DNA from: Sacculina carcini
Lineage: Eukaryota > Arthropoda > Thecostraca > Sacculinidae
Direction of reading: 5' to 3'
Length of the DNA stretch: 64,000 nt
Assembly (NCBI GenBank): GCA_916048095.2
Contig: OU696573.1
Coordinates: forward strand, 6,735,806 to 6,799,805
The notes under the pieces were generated by a model. The model was not told the DNA's origin. It saw only the letters and a list, made by a program, of their open reading frames with translations, and searched no databases. Both the position numbers and the translations under genes were made by a program. Below, piece after piece: positions 51,190 through 63,928 of the stretch (the first letter of the stretch is position 1; each line of letters begins with the position of its first letter).

Positions 51190-53693
51190 GCACTTGCGAT
51201 TACACAGGAATATACTACTGTGTAGAGAATTTTGTGTTCTACAATATAAGCTATAATTTATACCCACAAATGGTACAAAAAACGTGTAAAATTGGCAAAA
51301 TTCTCAAATACATCCAAAATTACACTTGAACACCGGGCGACTAAAATTTATTTATTTTTCTACTATTTCATAGTAACTATTTGTTATACATAAAAATAAA
51401 TTATACCATCGTGCTAGAAATCAGGCTTTCTACAATACGGTATAATTTGTAATTTTCCAAAGGGTATCTGAAGGAAGTTACGGCGGTGTAAAGTCAAAAG
51501 GACATATTGCCAATTTGACAGCTATTATGCGCACTTGCGATTACACAGGAATATACACCGATTAAATTTCACTGAAGCCCAATCACAATTAAGAATGTAT
51601 CATATTATCTCCAAGCATGGATGGTGTGGTTTTTTTGCGTACAGTTTAATTAATGCAACACTATACTGAATAGAAAGTCTTTATTGTCCTCAATATTTAC
51701 ACATCAAATGTTCCGCACGACGGGCGGGTAAAATGCTACTTGGAACAAAGTAAGCTACTGAATTTTACTGTGTAATTTAATTGGTTTAATTTCAAGTTGC
51801 ATACGCTTAAGTTGCATAAGGATACGGGTTGTAATATCATGCAATGCCAAGTATATGCATATGCTGTTTTAGAGGAAGCATTAATCTGGAATTATAGAGA
51901 TGTTTCATTGTTTTGATAGTGTTACACCTCTGAATTACTACACACGAAGGACGGGTGTGAATTTGAGTAGTGTTGAGGGAAAAACATCGTCAATAATTAA
52001 AACAAGAATTTACAAATTTGACTTTTCTATTGGTCGTTTTTCATCAATTTTCTTTGTGTATGTTTCGTGTTTGAGTTCTGAATTATTCCGCACGACGGGC
52101 AGCTTTAAATATGAGGCGGGTTGTGGAAAAACATGTTTTCTAAATTGAAACATAAATTTTACATTTAGACTTTTATATTAGCTAAAACTTTCCTGTGGGT
52201 TTGTTTTTCTTTTTCAATTTGCACTAATTTTTTATGAATTGAATATTAATTATATTTTATAAACTGTTCCGCACGACGGGCGAATTAAATGTATCTATAA
52301 AGAGTGGGTTTAAATGATAGCGAGGTATATGATATTTTGCTAGCAGTAAATATTCTAGCGATAAAAGTAGGATAGCTCTTAAGCAAATGATTTTGGAGAA
52401 TGATGTGAACCTTTAAATATATTTTGCGATCTGATGATATATGTATTAGGAATAATACGTAGCAGAATATAGATTGCATAATATAATATCGGCTGTAATA
52501 TCAAGGGCTGTAATATCGGTGTAATCCAAAAAATAACAACTGTATGAATATGATGCATTAGTGGAAGCATTAACCGGGAATTATGAGATAATATGATGAT
52601 GGTGTATAATTATATCGCAATATGCAACAAATGTGAATTTAGCTGCCTTACAGTTTGGTCCCGATACTATATTGGCGGGTTGAGAGAAAAGTATTGGTGG
52701 GCCGCGTGTTTGGGACCCCTGGGGTAGATAATCTCAGTCTTCTGATTACAAATTATGATCGCATCAGTATATTTTGTGATCACAAACTAATAAGTTAAAT
52801 CACCTCAGACTAGGCTGAGAGCGGTCAAGATTGGATGATTGGGTTGGGTTGGGTAGGTTTGACTCAGGTTATATTGGGTTTTAATGATAGCGGAAAATAT
52901 ATAAATTTTAACAATAAATATTATAGCGGAAAAAGTGAAATAGTACTTAAGCAAATGATATTGGGGAATGATGTTAAGTAATATATATAGTTTGGAAACA
53001 TTCTGATGAAAAGATTTCATCATCTTTCATTGTTTGTTTCGTGTTAGTGTTCTGAATTATACCACAAGACGGGCCGATTTACGAATTATGAATTAAATAT
53101 TAATTTCATCTTATGAATTGCTCCGCACAACTGGCGGGTTTCAATGCTAGACGGTGATATTAAGTTATTAAAATATTTTGGAAACATTATGATGAAAAAG
53201 TGTAGTCGTTTTTCATTGTTTCGTGTCTGAGTTCAAAATTATTCAGCACGACGGGCATGTATAAATATGAGGCGGCTTAGGCAAACTATTTTGTGAAAAT
53301 AAATATGAAAATATAGAAATTTAGACTTTTGTATGGGTGTACTCCATTCTCTTTTAATTCATATTCCTTTTCTCTCATGAATTGAATACAAATTTAATAG
53401 TATGAACTGTTTCGCACGACGGGCGGGTTTACATGCTAGGATTTTCATTGTTTGTTACGTGTTTGTGTTCTGAATTATTCCGTACAATGGGTTGGTTTAT
53501 ATATGAGGCGGGTTGAGGGAAAATATTATGTCAAAATAAAAATAAAAATATTCACACTTGGACTTTTCTATTGAGTAAGACACTGATGAGTTTTCATTTT
53601 CTGTTTTAATTTGGAATATTTTTATGAATATGAATTATTATGAATATTAATTCCATTTTATGAATTCCTCCGCACAACGGGCGGGTTTTAATG
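51190..53693. other. Helitron B body
   Basis: Includes one more array unit (51,190-51,550) and AT-rich sequence with about nine CCGCAC(G/A)ACGGGCG-like hairpins. It contains the unoccupied target (GATGT, 52,402-52,406) of the young gypsy. No gene. Confidence 0.7.
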
Positions 53694-53696
53694 CTA

Positions 53697-53826
<130 letters not shown>

Positions 53827-55130
53827 TATGTGTTTAATTCTGAGCGGTTGAGAGCGCGCGTATGATGACCTGATATCTGATTTATTTTGTTACTATACCC
53901 TTGTGATATATGTGCGTACTCCAACCAGTATTTAGGGCTTGTAACAAAGTTTCAGTCGGACCAGATTTTCTCATTTTTTCTGGTTTGTGTTTTGTTTCTG
54001 TTAGGCAATTGTAGCAGCGATGATCAATATTGTCACACGCGTGTTGCATCCAAATGTGTAAACTAACCATATGCGTAGTTCGTACTCGAGCTCACGTTGT
54101 AATAGGTGCACATATGTAAACATGCTCTGAACGCTTGCTACTGAGTATGTGTTGAAACAGGCCGTAGACCTGCGTATCCTCAGAAGTGAAAACATCACTA
54201 AATCGCCAGTTGAGGTGGCCTTAGACCCAGGTGGCTGGCATTGTTGTATGCGTGTCTGTAGAGCCAACCCATATTGCGTGCACTGCGTGCGTGCGTGCAA
54301 ATGCCCAGGGGTCCGTATAAAAGACAGTGTTGACTAGGCAGTGGGAGTAGATGATTATAGATTTGAACAGAGACATTTGAGATGTAACCATAGGAGCGTA
54401 GTAGGGTGTTAGGAGGTAGGGGGATTAGGACATTGATAGGTGGGTTGTATAGATAGGAGCTGTTTGGCTGTTAGTGTCTGACTAGGACTTTTTGCGACAC
54501 AAGTATAGCGGCTTGTGAGCATTGATATCATTTCACTTAGTTGTGCGGATTGCCTGTGTGTCGACAATACATTAATCTTGAACCGGAAATTTTGGTTATC
54601 GCGGCACAACAACAAGATGAACGTAAACAGACTATCACTGTCAGTAGTGCGAAAAGACTACAGGGTTATTGTCTTATTGGATGTCGAGGTTAAAACAAAA
54701 CAAATCATGAAACTACACCTAATCTGATGTATGTTGGCACCGTATCACACTGGACAATCGTTAGCTCAACACAGCATTGATACAAATCCTCTCAACGGTA
54801 GGTAAGTGTTCCGAAATTTTCTTCTTCAATGCATACTTCCCAACCAAGGCTCATATAAATGTTGTCCAAGTTACGTTTTGAAACGGTAAGCTTAAACGTT
54901 CATAAGAGCCACATTGCATTTGTTGCTATTTCGTATATTAGAAATGAGACACTTTGGTGCATCCAATGATCTGATCTAAAACTACATAAAACAAGGTCAC
55001 GTAGCTAAATATTTGGGCAGCACAAAATCGGCGTAAAAAATTTACGTTTTTACTAGAAAATTATAGGCAAGCAACATGAGAAAGCAAGCAAGCATACTTG
55101 GAAGCAATGCAGATTTGAACGGCAAAAGTC
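53827..55130. other. unassigned region with an LTR-like promoter patch
   Basis: GTATAAAAGACAGT at 54,314-54,327 looks like a TATA box. A stretch from TGTTGAAACAGG (54,151) to about 54,570 could be a solo LTR, followed by TTTTGGTTATCGCGGC, a possible primer site. No partner LTR or coding match was found; the short ATG frame at 54,617 (36 codons) is not recognised. Confidence 0.3.
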
Positions 55131-55250
55131 TCAATTATAAAAATGCAAGCATTATCATCATTATGGAATCATCATGATGACAATTATCATATTTTTCATC
55201 ATGATGATGACATTATAATGACAATATTTCATCATCATCATCGTCATCAC
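55131..55250. repeat. ATC/ATG trinucleotide-rich patch
   Basis: Imperfect ATCATC and ATGATG runs; low complexity. Confidence 0.8.
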
Positions 55251-55275
55251 ACTGTTGGTGATTTTGTTGGTTTAT

Positions 55276-55695
55276 TTATTTCTTCTTTGGCCATTTCGTG
55301 TAGTGTTGCTCGTTCCTGGCTCTAGCTTGTCTCTCCATCATTCTTTGCATCTCCAATTGTCTCAGCATCTCCAACTCTCTTTGCCTTGCCAACTGTCTTT
55401 GCATCTCCAATTGTCTCTGTATCTCCAATTGTCTTTGCATTTCCAATTGTCTTTGTATCTCTAATTGTCTTTGCAGCTCCAATTGTCTTTGCATTTCCAA
55501 TTGTCTTTGCAGGTCCAATTGTCTTTGAATTTCTAATTGTCGTTGCATCTCCAATCGTCTTTGCATCTCTTCTCTTTCTCTCTGTGCTCTTTCTCTTTGC
55601 CTCTTCTCTCTTTCTTCAATAAAATTATTGTCCCTATTTGACCCATCCATTTGTGTTGTCGCTGTGTATCCAGCTGGTGCTGTAAACACAAAATA
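55276..55695 (-). other. putative 3' exon coding a Gln/Arg/Glu coiled coil
   Basis: Minus strand: a strong acceptor (TTTTGTGTTTACAG, ending at about 55,682) precedes an open stretch of about 135 codons ending TAA at 55,276-55,278. It begins APAGYTATTQMDGSN and continues with EEREKRQRERAQREREE and then about 14 copies of a 6-residue repeat (RQLEMQ/RQLEIQ), an 18 bp minisatellite. It would be a long charged helix. Such tails occur in host proteins and in transposon-encoded Myb/SANT or DNA-binding proteins. I do not recognise the gene; the upstream exons were not found. Confidence 0.4.
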
Positions 55696-55699
55696 CATT

Positions 55700-56500
55700 T
55701 CAGCGATCAAAACTAGATAGTTATAAAAAAATATCCAGTGCTACAAGACACTGGCATGTGTTCTGGCACTGAGCTAACGGTCCGTGCATTCTGACCAACT
55801 AACAATTAGAGTTGGCGTGTCGAGATTGTGAAAGTAAAATATATATTTTTAATTACTTTACGTGGAGTATATAGAGGAGTGTAGAACTTCATGTTTTGTA
55901 TGCAGATATAGTGAATGGTGGGAAAATACAACCATCAAACAACATGGTTTTACTTTAGCGCATATTCTGGACAACAATTGAGCAAGTAAAAAACAAGAGC
56001 ACCGGAACAAAAATATCAACGGGCAATCACAACGGCTGAATGAAATTGAACATGCCCGATGAATGTGAACCTGTTTTAGTGTAACCCAATTCCATTCGCG
56101 CGATATCACTGAAAAAATGAGTGTGTGTGCTTGTACTTGTGCGGTATGTCGACTTTTAATGTGATTATCTGCTACATAAACATTTGAAATGAATATTGCT
56201 TGTGATTGAGAGCGTCCCAATTGCATCTCTCATATTATTGCATAAGTGATCGCAATAGTTCAGTTGTTTAGCTTATTACATAAACCTTAGTTATGCATTG
56301 GGCCGATTATGGGTATCATGATACTGTACATATCACGATACTATATATTATGTGGGGCTCGATTAACATTGTACGTGTGAGTTGTTTATCCCATTATTGG
56401 TGTCATTTTTCAGGGCAAGACATTTGTAGATTTGAATGCATAAATATCACTTATGATCATGTTTTTCGATCGAGTTAAGAATTTCATCACAGCCATCAAC
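55700..56500. other. no gene recognised
   Basis: AT-rich; no family motif in either strand. The last part (56,445-56,500) resembles the leader just upstream of the 20.75 kb gag (TGATCATG, then a gag ATG about 50 bases on), so it may be a decayed LTR/leader. Confidence 0.4.
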
Positions 56501-56850
56501 ATGCCAGTCTCATTCAAATGTGAATTAGCCGGATGCGGAGAAATCAAGACAGGTGACGACATGTCTACATGTTTTGCACTGATGCCACTACATCAGAACA
56601 ACCAACATTACGTCAATCAGTGACGTCAGAAACCTCCGAAAATAAACCGTCCAACAATTGATGAGAATGTCAGGGAGAATGTTTCTTGTTAGCTGCATTC
56701 ACAATGCTGTGAAACCGATCTAGAGTAAACTTTATTCAGAGAGGAGCTGGACATTGCTAGCAGGGCGAAAAAAAATGTTACAGGCTATCAAGCAACTGAC
56801 GGTGGTGAGAGCAGCACTGAGTGTAAAGCAATCAGAGCTGCTGAAATGAC
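56501..56850 (+). pseudogene. gypsy gag fragment, related to the 20.75 kb element
   Basis: From ATG 56,501 the translation follows the 20,753 gag start closely (V-S-x-KCE-x-AGC-x-E-[IV]-K, D-[DM]-STC, LMxLHQxN). It meets TGA near 56,620, and after gaps and stops shows LLxA and the later helix (AIKQLTVVRAALS) near 56,780-56,830. Heavily decayed; nothing of pol follows because a LINE occupies the next sequence. Confidence 0.7.
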
Positions 56851-56879
56851 TCAATAAACGGGAGAGAGCGGGCGGCACA

Positions 56880-57816
56880 TCGTCGCTGTCTGAAAGGTAA
56901 ACCAACAGATAAACAATATATTTGAATTGGCATACATACACACACACGCGTAACGTAACACCAACGGTAACACCAAATAACACAAAGCACAAAATTCAAA
57001 TACAGAGCAAATCATACACAAAAAGGCAACACAATTAGAGAAAAATATCTACAACAGTAAGCACATGACAAGAGCGGAGTAAGCTATGAAATCAGACCAT
57101 ACCATAGGGATTGAGAGTATGTGAGTAGGGCTCAAACGACAACATGAACAAGTACACGGAAAGAGAAGAACATGTACTCGGAAGAAGCATGAACAATAGT
57201 AGCAGGAGAGTTGAACAAACGAGGAGCAAAAAAAGAAAACGATTTAGCGGACAAAGTTGATTCGTTGAGAGCACGAGAGCAGAGAAGAGGGCGAAAATTG
57301 CGAGAATATGCAGAAGATACAGTAAGGAGACCAGAAAGATAGGAAGGTTGAAGGGGGTCATGAATAAGTTTATACACAATACAACAGATACGAAAATGAA
57401 TACGGAGAATAATAGGTAGCCAACTGAAATGAAACATAGATTGGGAAGTATGACGTCAGGGAGTAGGAGAAAGAACAAAACGTTGAGGAATTAATCACTC
57501 ACTGAAGAACACGCAAAGAGTAATGAGGAACATGAAAACATAAAGAGCAGCAGTAATCAATGCGAGAGAAAATAAGAGAGACAATATGATTAATGACAAA
57601 ATGACGATCGAGAAACGGACGTATTGGATAAAGAGAGCGTAGGATCAATCGACAGGTCCTGGCCAGAGATAATATGTTACTGGAAACGATAAGAAGCAAT
57701 AGAGAAGATAACGCCAAGGTCACGCACAGAGCCAGAAACAGGGAACGGAAGTCTGGGAGGAGGAATTCGAGAAGGGTGAAAAACAATTAACTCAGATTTA
57801 GATATATTTAAGAGGT
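56880..57816 (-). pseudogene. LINE RT C-terminal part (left of insertion)
   Basis: Minus-strand LINE: thumb and C-terminal pieces in several frames (SKSELIVFHPSRIPPPRLPF, SVRDLGVIFS; FHFSWLPIILRIHFRICCIVYKLIH; LCSRALN). Same type as 7.7-9.5 kb. It is continuous with 58,265-59,590 across an inserted segment. Confidence 0.7.
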
Positions 57817-58264
57817 GTAGCGATGCGATTTCATTCATTTGTGTTAGCCCGAGTTTATTACATTTATCTTGCTCCTGTATGTTGTGCGTCATTTTGGTTG
57901 CGTCCGTTATGCGAGACATTTTGAATAATTATAATGTTTTAATGTTGTATTAATGCATAGCGTCTTTTATTGCTTTTTATTATTGCTATTTATTTGGTGT
58001 TGTCGTAGAATTGTGTAGTTTTTCTTAGCGTCGGTATAAATAGGGATGTAGCCCGGGAATCGGCCATATTTCCTCGCTGTTCAGATGTACGTGCGCTAGA
58101 TTGGTTTCCTCTGCCGGTTGTATTCTTCGCCTGTCGATGTTCTGCCTGTTTGATCTGCGTTGACTACACAACGATAAGTACCGCTGTCCTAATATATACC
58201 AATTGTCATTCCGTTGTTTCAAGTAGGTAAAATACAGAAATTTCGTCAATCAAGGACTCACCAC
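57817..58264. mobile_element. insert in LINE, probable solo LTR
   Basis: About 448 bp that interrupts the RT frame. It begins TGTAGCGATG and includes a clear TATA box (GGTATAAATAGGG, near 58,031-58,043) and a CCCGGGAATCGGCC stretch. The flanks show an imperfect AGAGG/AAAGG repeat. A solo LTR is the simplest reading; no partner is seen and the right border is uncertain by a few bases. Confidence 0.55.
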
Positions 58265-59590
58265 AAAGGCACCTAGAAGAGGCCCAAGAAGAGATGTTGG
58301 AAAGAATATCAGAGATGAAGGAAGAGGAGGGAAGAGGAACAAATAATTGAATATCGTCAGCGTAGATATGGTAAGTTACAGAGTGGCGTTCAAGGACAAA
58401 GGACAAGCGGGGACAAAGCGGGGACATATAAATGTTGAAGAGTAGAGAGTCAATAGCCGATTCTTGCGGTACGCCTGAAAGAAGAGAAACACAGCGAGAT
58501 GAAGACGACTTGAACTTCACTGAATAGGACCTGTCCGATAGATAAGATATACTAATAGAAAGAGCCGAGGAAGATATTCCAAAAGAAGCAAGATCAGACA
58601 ATAGAATGGTGTGATCAACAAGGTCAAACGCAGAGGACATGTCAAGAAGAACAATGAGTACCGATCGACCAGTAGCGAAGTGGGAAAAGGTGTTATTAAA
58701 AACAGAAATGTCAACAGATTCAGTGGAATGATAGGGCCTAAAACCGGACTGAAAAGTAATAAGTGCTGAATTAACAAAAGAGGAGAGCTGAAAATAGATT
58801 GCCGACTCAAGAAGTTTAGAGGGAAAACTGAGGAGAGAGACAGGCCCAAATTTTTCGAGACATAAGGATCCAGGGAGGGTTTATTGAGTATAGGAAGAAC
58901 AGAAGCATTCTTTTCAGCAAGGAACGATCCATGAAGAAAATATGAATTATTAAGATGGAGAAAATAAGGAGCAAGTAGAAGAACGGAAACAGAAATAGCA
59001 CGAAAATTCATAGGTTCAGTTTGAGAAAAAGAGATCTTTGTTAAAGAAACTATACAGAGAACTTCAGAAATATCCACTTGAGAAAATTAAGGAAATTCGC
59101 CACGGGAACCAGTGTGTGTCAGTAGAGATAACGAGATAGGGAGGCTAGATCGAGCAATTGTAACCTTATTAGAAAATATAGGGGCAAAATCATACACAGA
59201 AATAGTACAGGAGGGAGAGACAGACTTACAGCCACGGAGAGAATGACCATTGAAGATTAGACCATATCGTTTTTGGAGAATGAGAAAAAGATGAAAGCCG
59301 ATTTTTGAAGTAGGACTCCTTGGCGGTAGATAAAGCCGAAATATCAGAATAACGGGAGAAGCAATAGGAAGCCCAAGAAACAGAAGAAGGAGAACACCTC
59401 CAACGGCGCTCAAGGCGCCGCTGCTTGCGTCTAAGGGAAAGCAGATGAGATTAAACCCAGGGAGAGGAAGACGTATCTTTTTAGAAGAAATAATATGAGG
59501 AAATAGAGAATCACTGATCAAGGACAAAGTGAGAGAATATAGAGGTAAAAGTTCAGCGAGAGGAGCCGACAAAGAAAGGTACAGCGGAAA
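58265..59590 (-). pseudogene. LINE endonuclease-RT linker and RT
   Basis: Minus-strand: 58,265-58,640 has the RT palm (SAFDLVDH, SGVPQESAIDSLLFN, YHIYADDIQLF; catalytic box at 58,353-58,364). 58,517-59,077 is the RT N-terminus, and 59,087-59,590 the linker between endonuclease and RT. The GVPQGS-LGP motif has become GVPQES-IDS, and there are several frameshifts. Its 5' side ends at the long GT tract. Dead. Confidence 0.78.
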
Positions 59591-59603
59591 GTGACATGAT
59601 AGT

Positions 59604-60786
<1,183 letters not shown>

Positions 60787-60800
60787 ATGGGACCACCGGC

Positions 60801-61790
60801 TTGACTGATTGTTGTCAACAATCTAACTCTGAATTGGACGCTGATTCTTCAGTACAGCTTCCTCCGACCAGCTCATCATCCGCTGATAAGTGTCTTTCTT
60901 CTATGTCTGATTCGTTTTCTATTATCTCTTGTTCTAAGTCTAACAATGAAATTGGTCTATTGAAATGTGCTTTCTTGAATTTTAGGTCTATTAGGTTTAA
61001 AATTTCACTTTTTACGTCCATTCTTCCTAAATATGATATTTTTCTGGTTATAGAATCGTGGCTCTCTGTTGCTGAAACATCCTCCTTTGACCGCTCTCTT
61101 CCTGCTGGCTACTCAGCTTTTCATTATTGTCGCCCTTTGAACGTCTCTAATTCTACTAAGTGCTCTGGTGGTGGTGTTTCCTTTGTATTCAATTCGAACA
61201 TTATTAATGCCTATCTATGTAGTGTAGATATCACTGTTAAGTCATTTGAACATTTATGTTGTAAGGTTATAGGTAAAATTACTCTTCCTGTATGTTTTGT
61301 CATCATTTATCGTCTTAACTCTTTTTCCTCCTCGATTTTTCTTGATGAGTTTTCTTCTCTTGTTGACGCACTTCTTCCAATTGTTTCTTCTAGAATAGTA
61401 ATTTGTGGTGACTTCAACCTTTGGGTTGATGCACCCCATCTTAAGTCTTGTTCTTCTATATTTTTACAATTAATTGATTCATTTGGTCTTTGTAATCATA
61501 TCTGCTGCCCTACTCATGTTCACGGTCACACACTTGATCTCCTCCTTTCTTTTACTGATTGTTTTGTTCTGATTAAAGATATCACTGTTTTTCCTATTGA
61601 TTCCTCCATATCTGATCATTCATTAATTGAATTTTCTGCCCGCCTGCCTATCACTTGCAAATCTCCTAAAACTATTACTTTCTCGTATTATCGAAATGCT
61701 GACTTAGATGCTCTTTATATCAATATGCACTTGTGTTTTGCTATTGAATATTTCGTCCATATACCGCCTGCTTACTGCTTACTGCAGCCG
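60801..61790 (+). pseudogene. LINE ORF2 endonuclease
   Basis: Open about 330 codons: LLKCAFLNFRSIR start, IESWLS, GGGVSFVFNS, VICGDFNLWVDAPH, HGHTLDLLLS and SISDHSLIEF with the catalytic His present. A full APE-type endonuclease, which nicks the target to prime reverse transcription. The frame shifts near 61,790 at a small local duplication. The ATG of ORF2 is unclear since the codon equivalent to 28,800 is not conserved. Confidence 0.85.
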
Positions 61791-61810
61791 CCTCATATAC
61801 TGCTTCTCTC

Positions 61811-62656
61811 TTGGGGTATTTCAACACATCCCTTGATTCTCTTAAGTCCACCTTTATTCCTGTTAAAGTCTTCCGTTCATCTAATACTCGCTGTCCTTGG
61901 TTTAACTCTGATATTAAAAACTCTAAAATCTCCCTTCGTCGTCTTGAGCGTCAATGGCGTCGTCTCAAGACTGACTCTTCTTGGCAAACTTTCTGTTCTG
62001 CTCGTCGGCATCATCACCTTCTCTGTGATTCCGCCAAAAAATCTGACTATAATTCTAAAATCTCTTCCTGTCTCAATTCTAAGAAACTTTGGAAACTTTT
62101 TGACAGTCTTCTAGGTAATTCCCGTAGTCTCATCCTTCCTGATTTGGCATCTAACCAATTACCTTCTTTATTCATGAACTTTTTTCAATCCAAAATTGAT
62201 CAGATTTGTTGCTTGTTCCCTTCTGTTCTACCATTATCCTCTCCATGCTCAACCTCATCTATTTTTAACTCTTTTGCTTTAGTAACCATCTCTGACTGCA
62301 GAGCTATTTTAAGTCATGTTGAAATTCATTCTTTATCTCTCGACCCCATTGATCTTTCCAGGATTCCTCACTCTATTGAGCTGCTTCTTCCTTTCTTATC
62401 TAACTTCATCAATGCTTCTTTCACTCATGGGGAATTTCTTGCATCTAAAACTGCCAGTATTCTCCCTATACTTACGAAATCTGATATGGTTGCTAACACG
62501 CTTTCTAACTATCGACCAATCTCTAGTATTCCTTGGCTGTCTAAGGTTCTTGAAATGGCTGCCTACATACAGATATCTGAATATTTGAATCTAACAATTT
62601 GTTTCTTCCTGAGCAGTCTGGCTTCCGTCACTTTCACTTTACAGAAACTTCTCTAA
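61811..62656 (+). pseudogene. LINE ORF2 linker and RT N-terminus
   Basis: Frame 2 of ORF2: CPWFNSDIKNSKISLRRLERQ linker, then KLWKLFDSLL, ILPILTKSDMVANTLSNYRPIS and SKVLE. A one-base shift near 62,600 moves it to the next frame, where FLPEQSGFRH continues. Confidence 0.82.
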
Positions 62657-63843
62657 TTTTTCTCTATGACTCTATTCTCAAATCCACTCTCTCTGGTAAT
62701 GATGTTCTACTTATACAACTTGACTTCTCAGCTGCATTTGACACTGTTAATCATCTGCTTCTTATTGATACTCTGTTAGACTTAGGCATTAGCGGCACAG
62801 CTCTCTCTTTCTTTCGCTCTTATCTTTCTGATAGATCTCAATACGTCTCTACCTCTTCCGATTCTTGTAGTGAGGCTTGCCCACTAACTTGCGGTGTCCC
62901 TCAAGGCTCTGTCTTAGGCCCTCTCCTCTTCAATATCTATCTAACCTCTGTAGGGAAAGTGCTTCGTCGTCACGATGTGTCATTTTAAATATTCGCTGAC
63001 GACATTCAAATCCTTCTCTCGTCCGTGTCTATTTCTCACTCTTCAGTCAGTTCTATTATATCTGATATTGAAAGTTGGGCGTTCACACGGCATCTCAAAC
63101 TTAATCCTGATAAGACTAAGTATATTCTCTTTCCATCTTCTAATAGTACTACTTCTCTTAGTATACCTCTATCTTGCTCTGTACGTAGTCTTGGTATCAT
63201 ACTCGATACCTCTCTTTCTTTTGATCCACACATCTCTGACATTATTAGGTGCTGTAACTTCCAACTAAGGCGTATATATTCCATTCGTAGATACATAACT
63301 ATCTATGCTGTCTTTAAGTTAGCTAATTCATTCATCTTTAGCAAATTTCAGTATTGCTGTTCTCTTCTACTATCTCTCGACCACCGCCAGCTTAGGAAAC
63401 TTCAATCTACTATTAATATTGCCTGTCGTATGATATTTAATCTTCCTTCGGGTTCTCATGTCTCTTCTTCTTTACAAAAACTCAGGTTACTTCCCATTAA
63501 GGCTCTTATTGAGTATCGTATTTGCTTAATTATCCATTCAGCTCTTCATCTTCGTAAGCCTGCGTATCTGTTTGACCTTCTGTCTTATAAAACCTCATCT
63601 CTTTCTCTTAGGTCTTCTAACGATCCTTTTCTACTAGTTGAACCTTCCTTTCCTTCTAGGCATTCTCACTACAATCGTTGTTTCTCTATCTTAGGACATC
63701 GCATCTACAATAGGCTTTCTCCCTCAATACGCTCAATCAAAACCCTATCTATTTTCAAAAAACATACTAAAAATTTCTTTCTCGCTAAGTCTTATTACTG
63801 TCTTAATAATATTGTATATATTAGTACTGATTATAAGGTCTGA
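62599..63843 (+). pseudogene. LINE RT palm to C-terminus
   Basis: Frame 3 of ORF2: LIQLDFSAAFDTVNH, CGVPQGSVLGPLLFN, then a TAA at 62,986-62,988 directly before FADDIQI (62,992-63,006), and on to the thumb (LKLNPDKTKYILF) and the C-terminal domain (FSKFQYCCSLLLSL, YRICLIIHSALH), stop TGA about 63,841. So one stop and two shifts break ORF2. CR1/L2-like arrangement. The 3' UTR start matches the 28 kb copy. Confidence 0.88.
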
Positions 63844-63928
63844 TTGTTTCCTAATTCTGTCTTCTATGTGTATGTGCTTCATGCGTGTGTTTTCCGTTCT
63901 TGTGTATGTATGTTTCTCCATTGTACGA
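63844..63928 (+). other. LINE 3' UTR start
   Basis: Identical, apart from a few bases, to 30,043-30,130 in the 28 kb copy. It ends at CCATTGTA, where a foreign sequence begins. Confidence 0.85.

Noticed and set aside
54617..54727. 36-codon ATG frame after the LTR-like patch as a gag start
   Set aside because: Short, no family resemblance, and no further element coding downstream.
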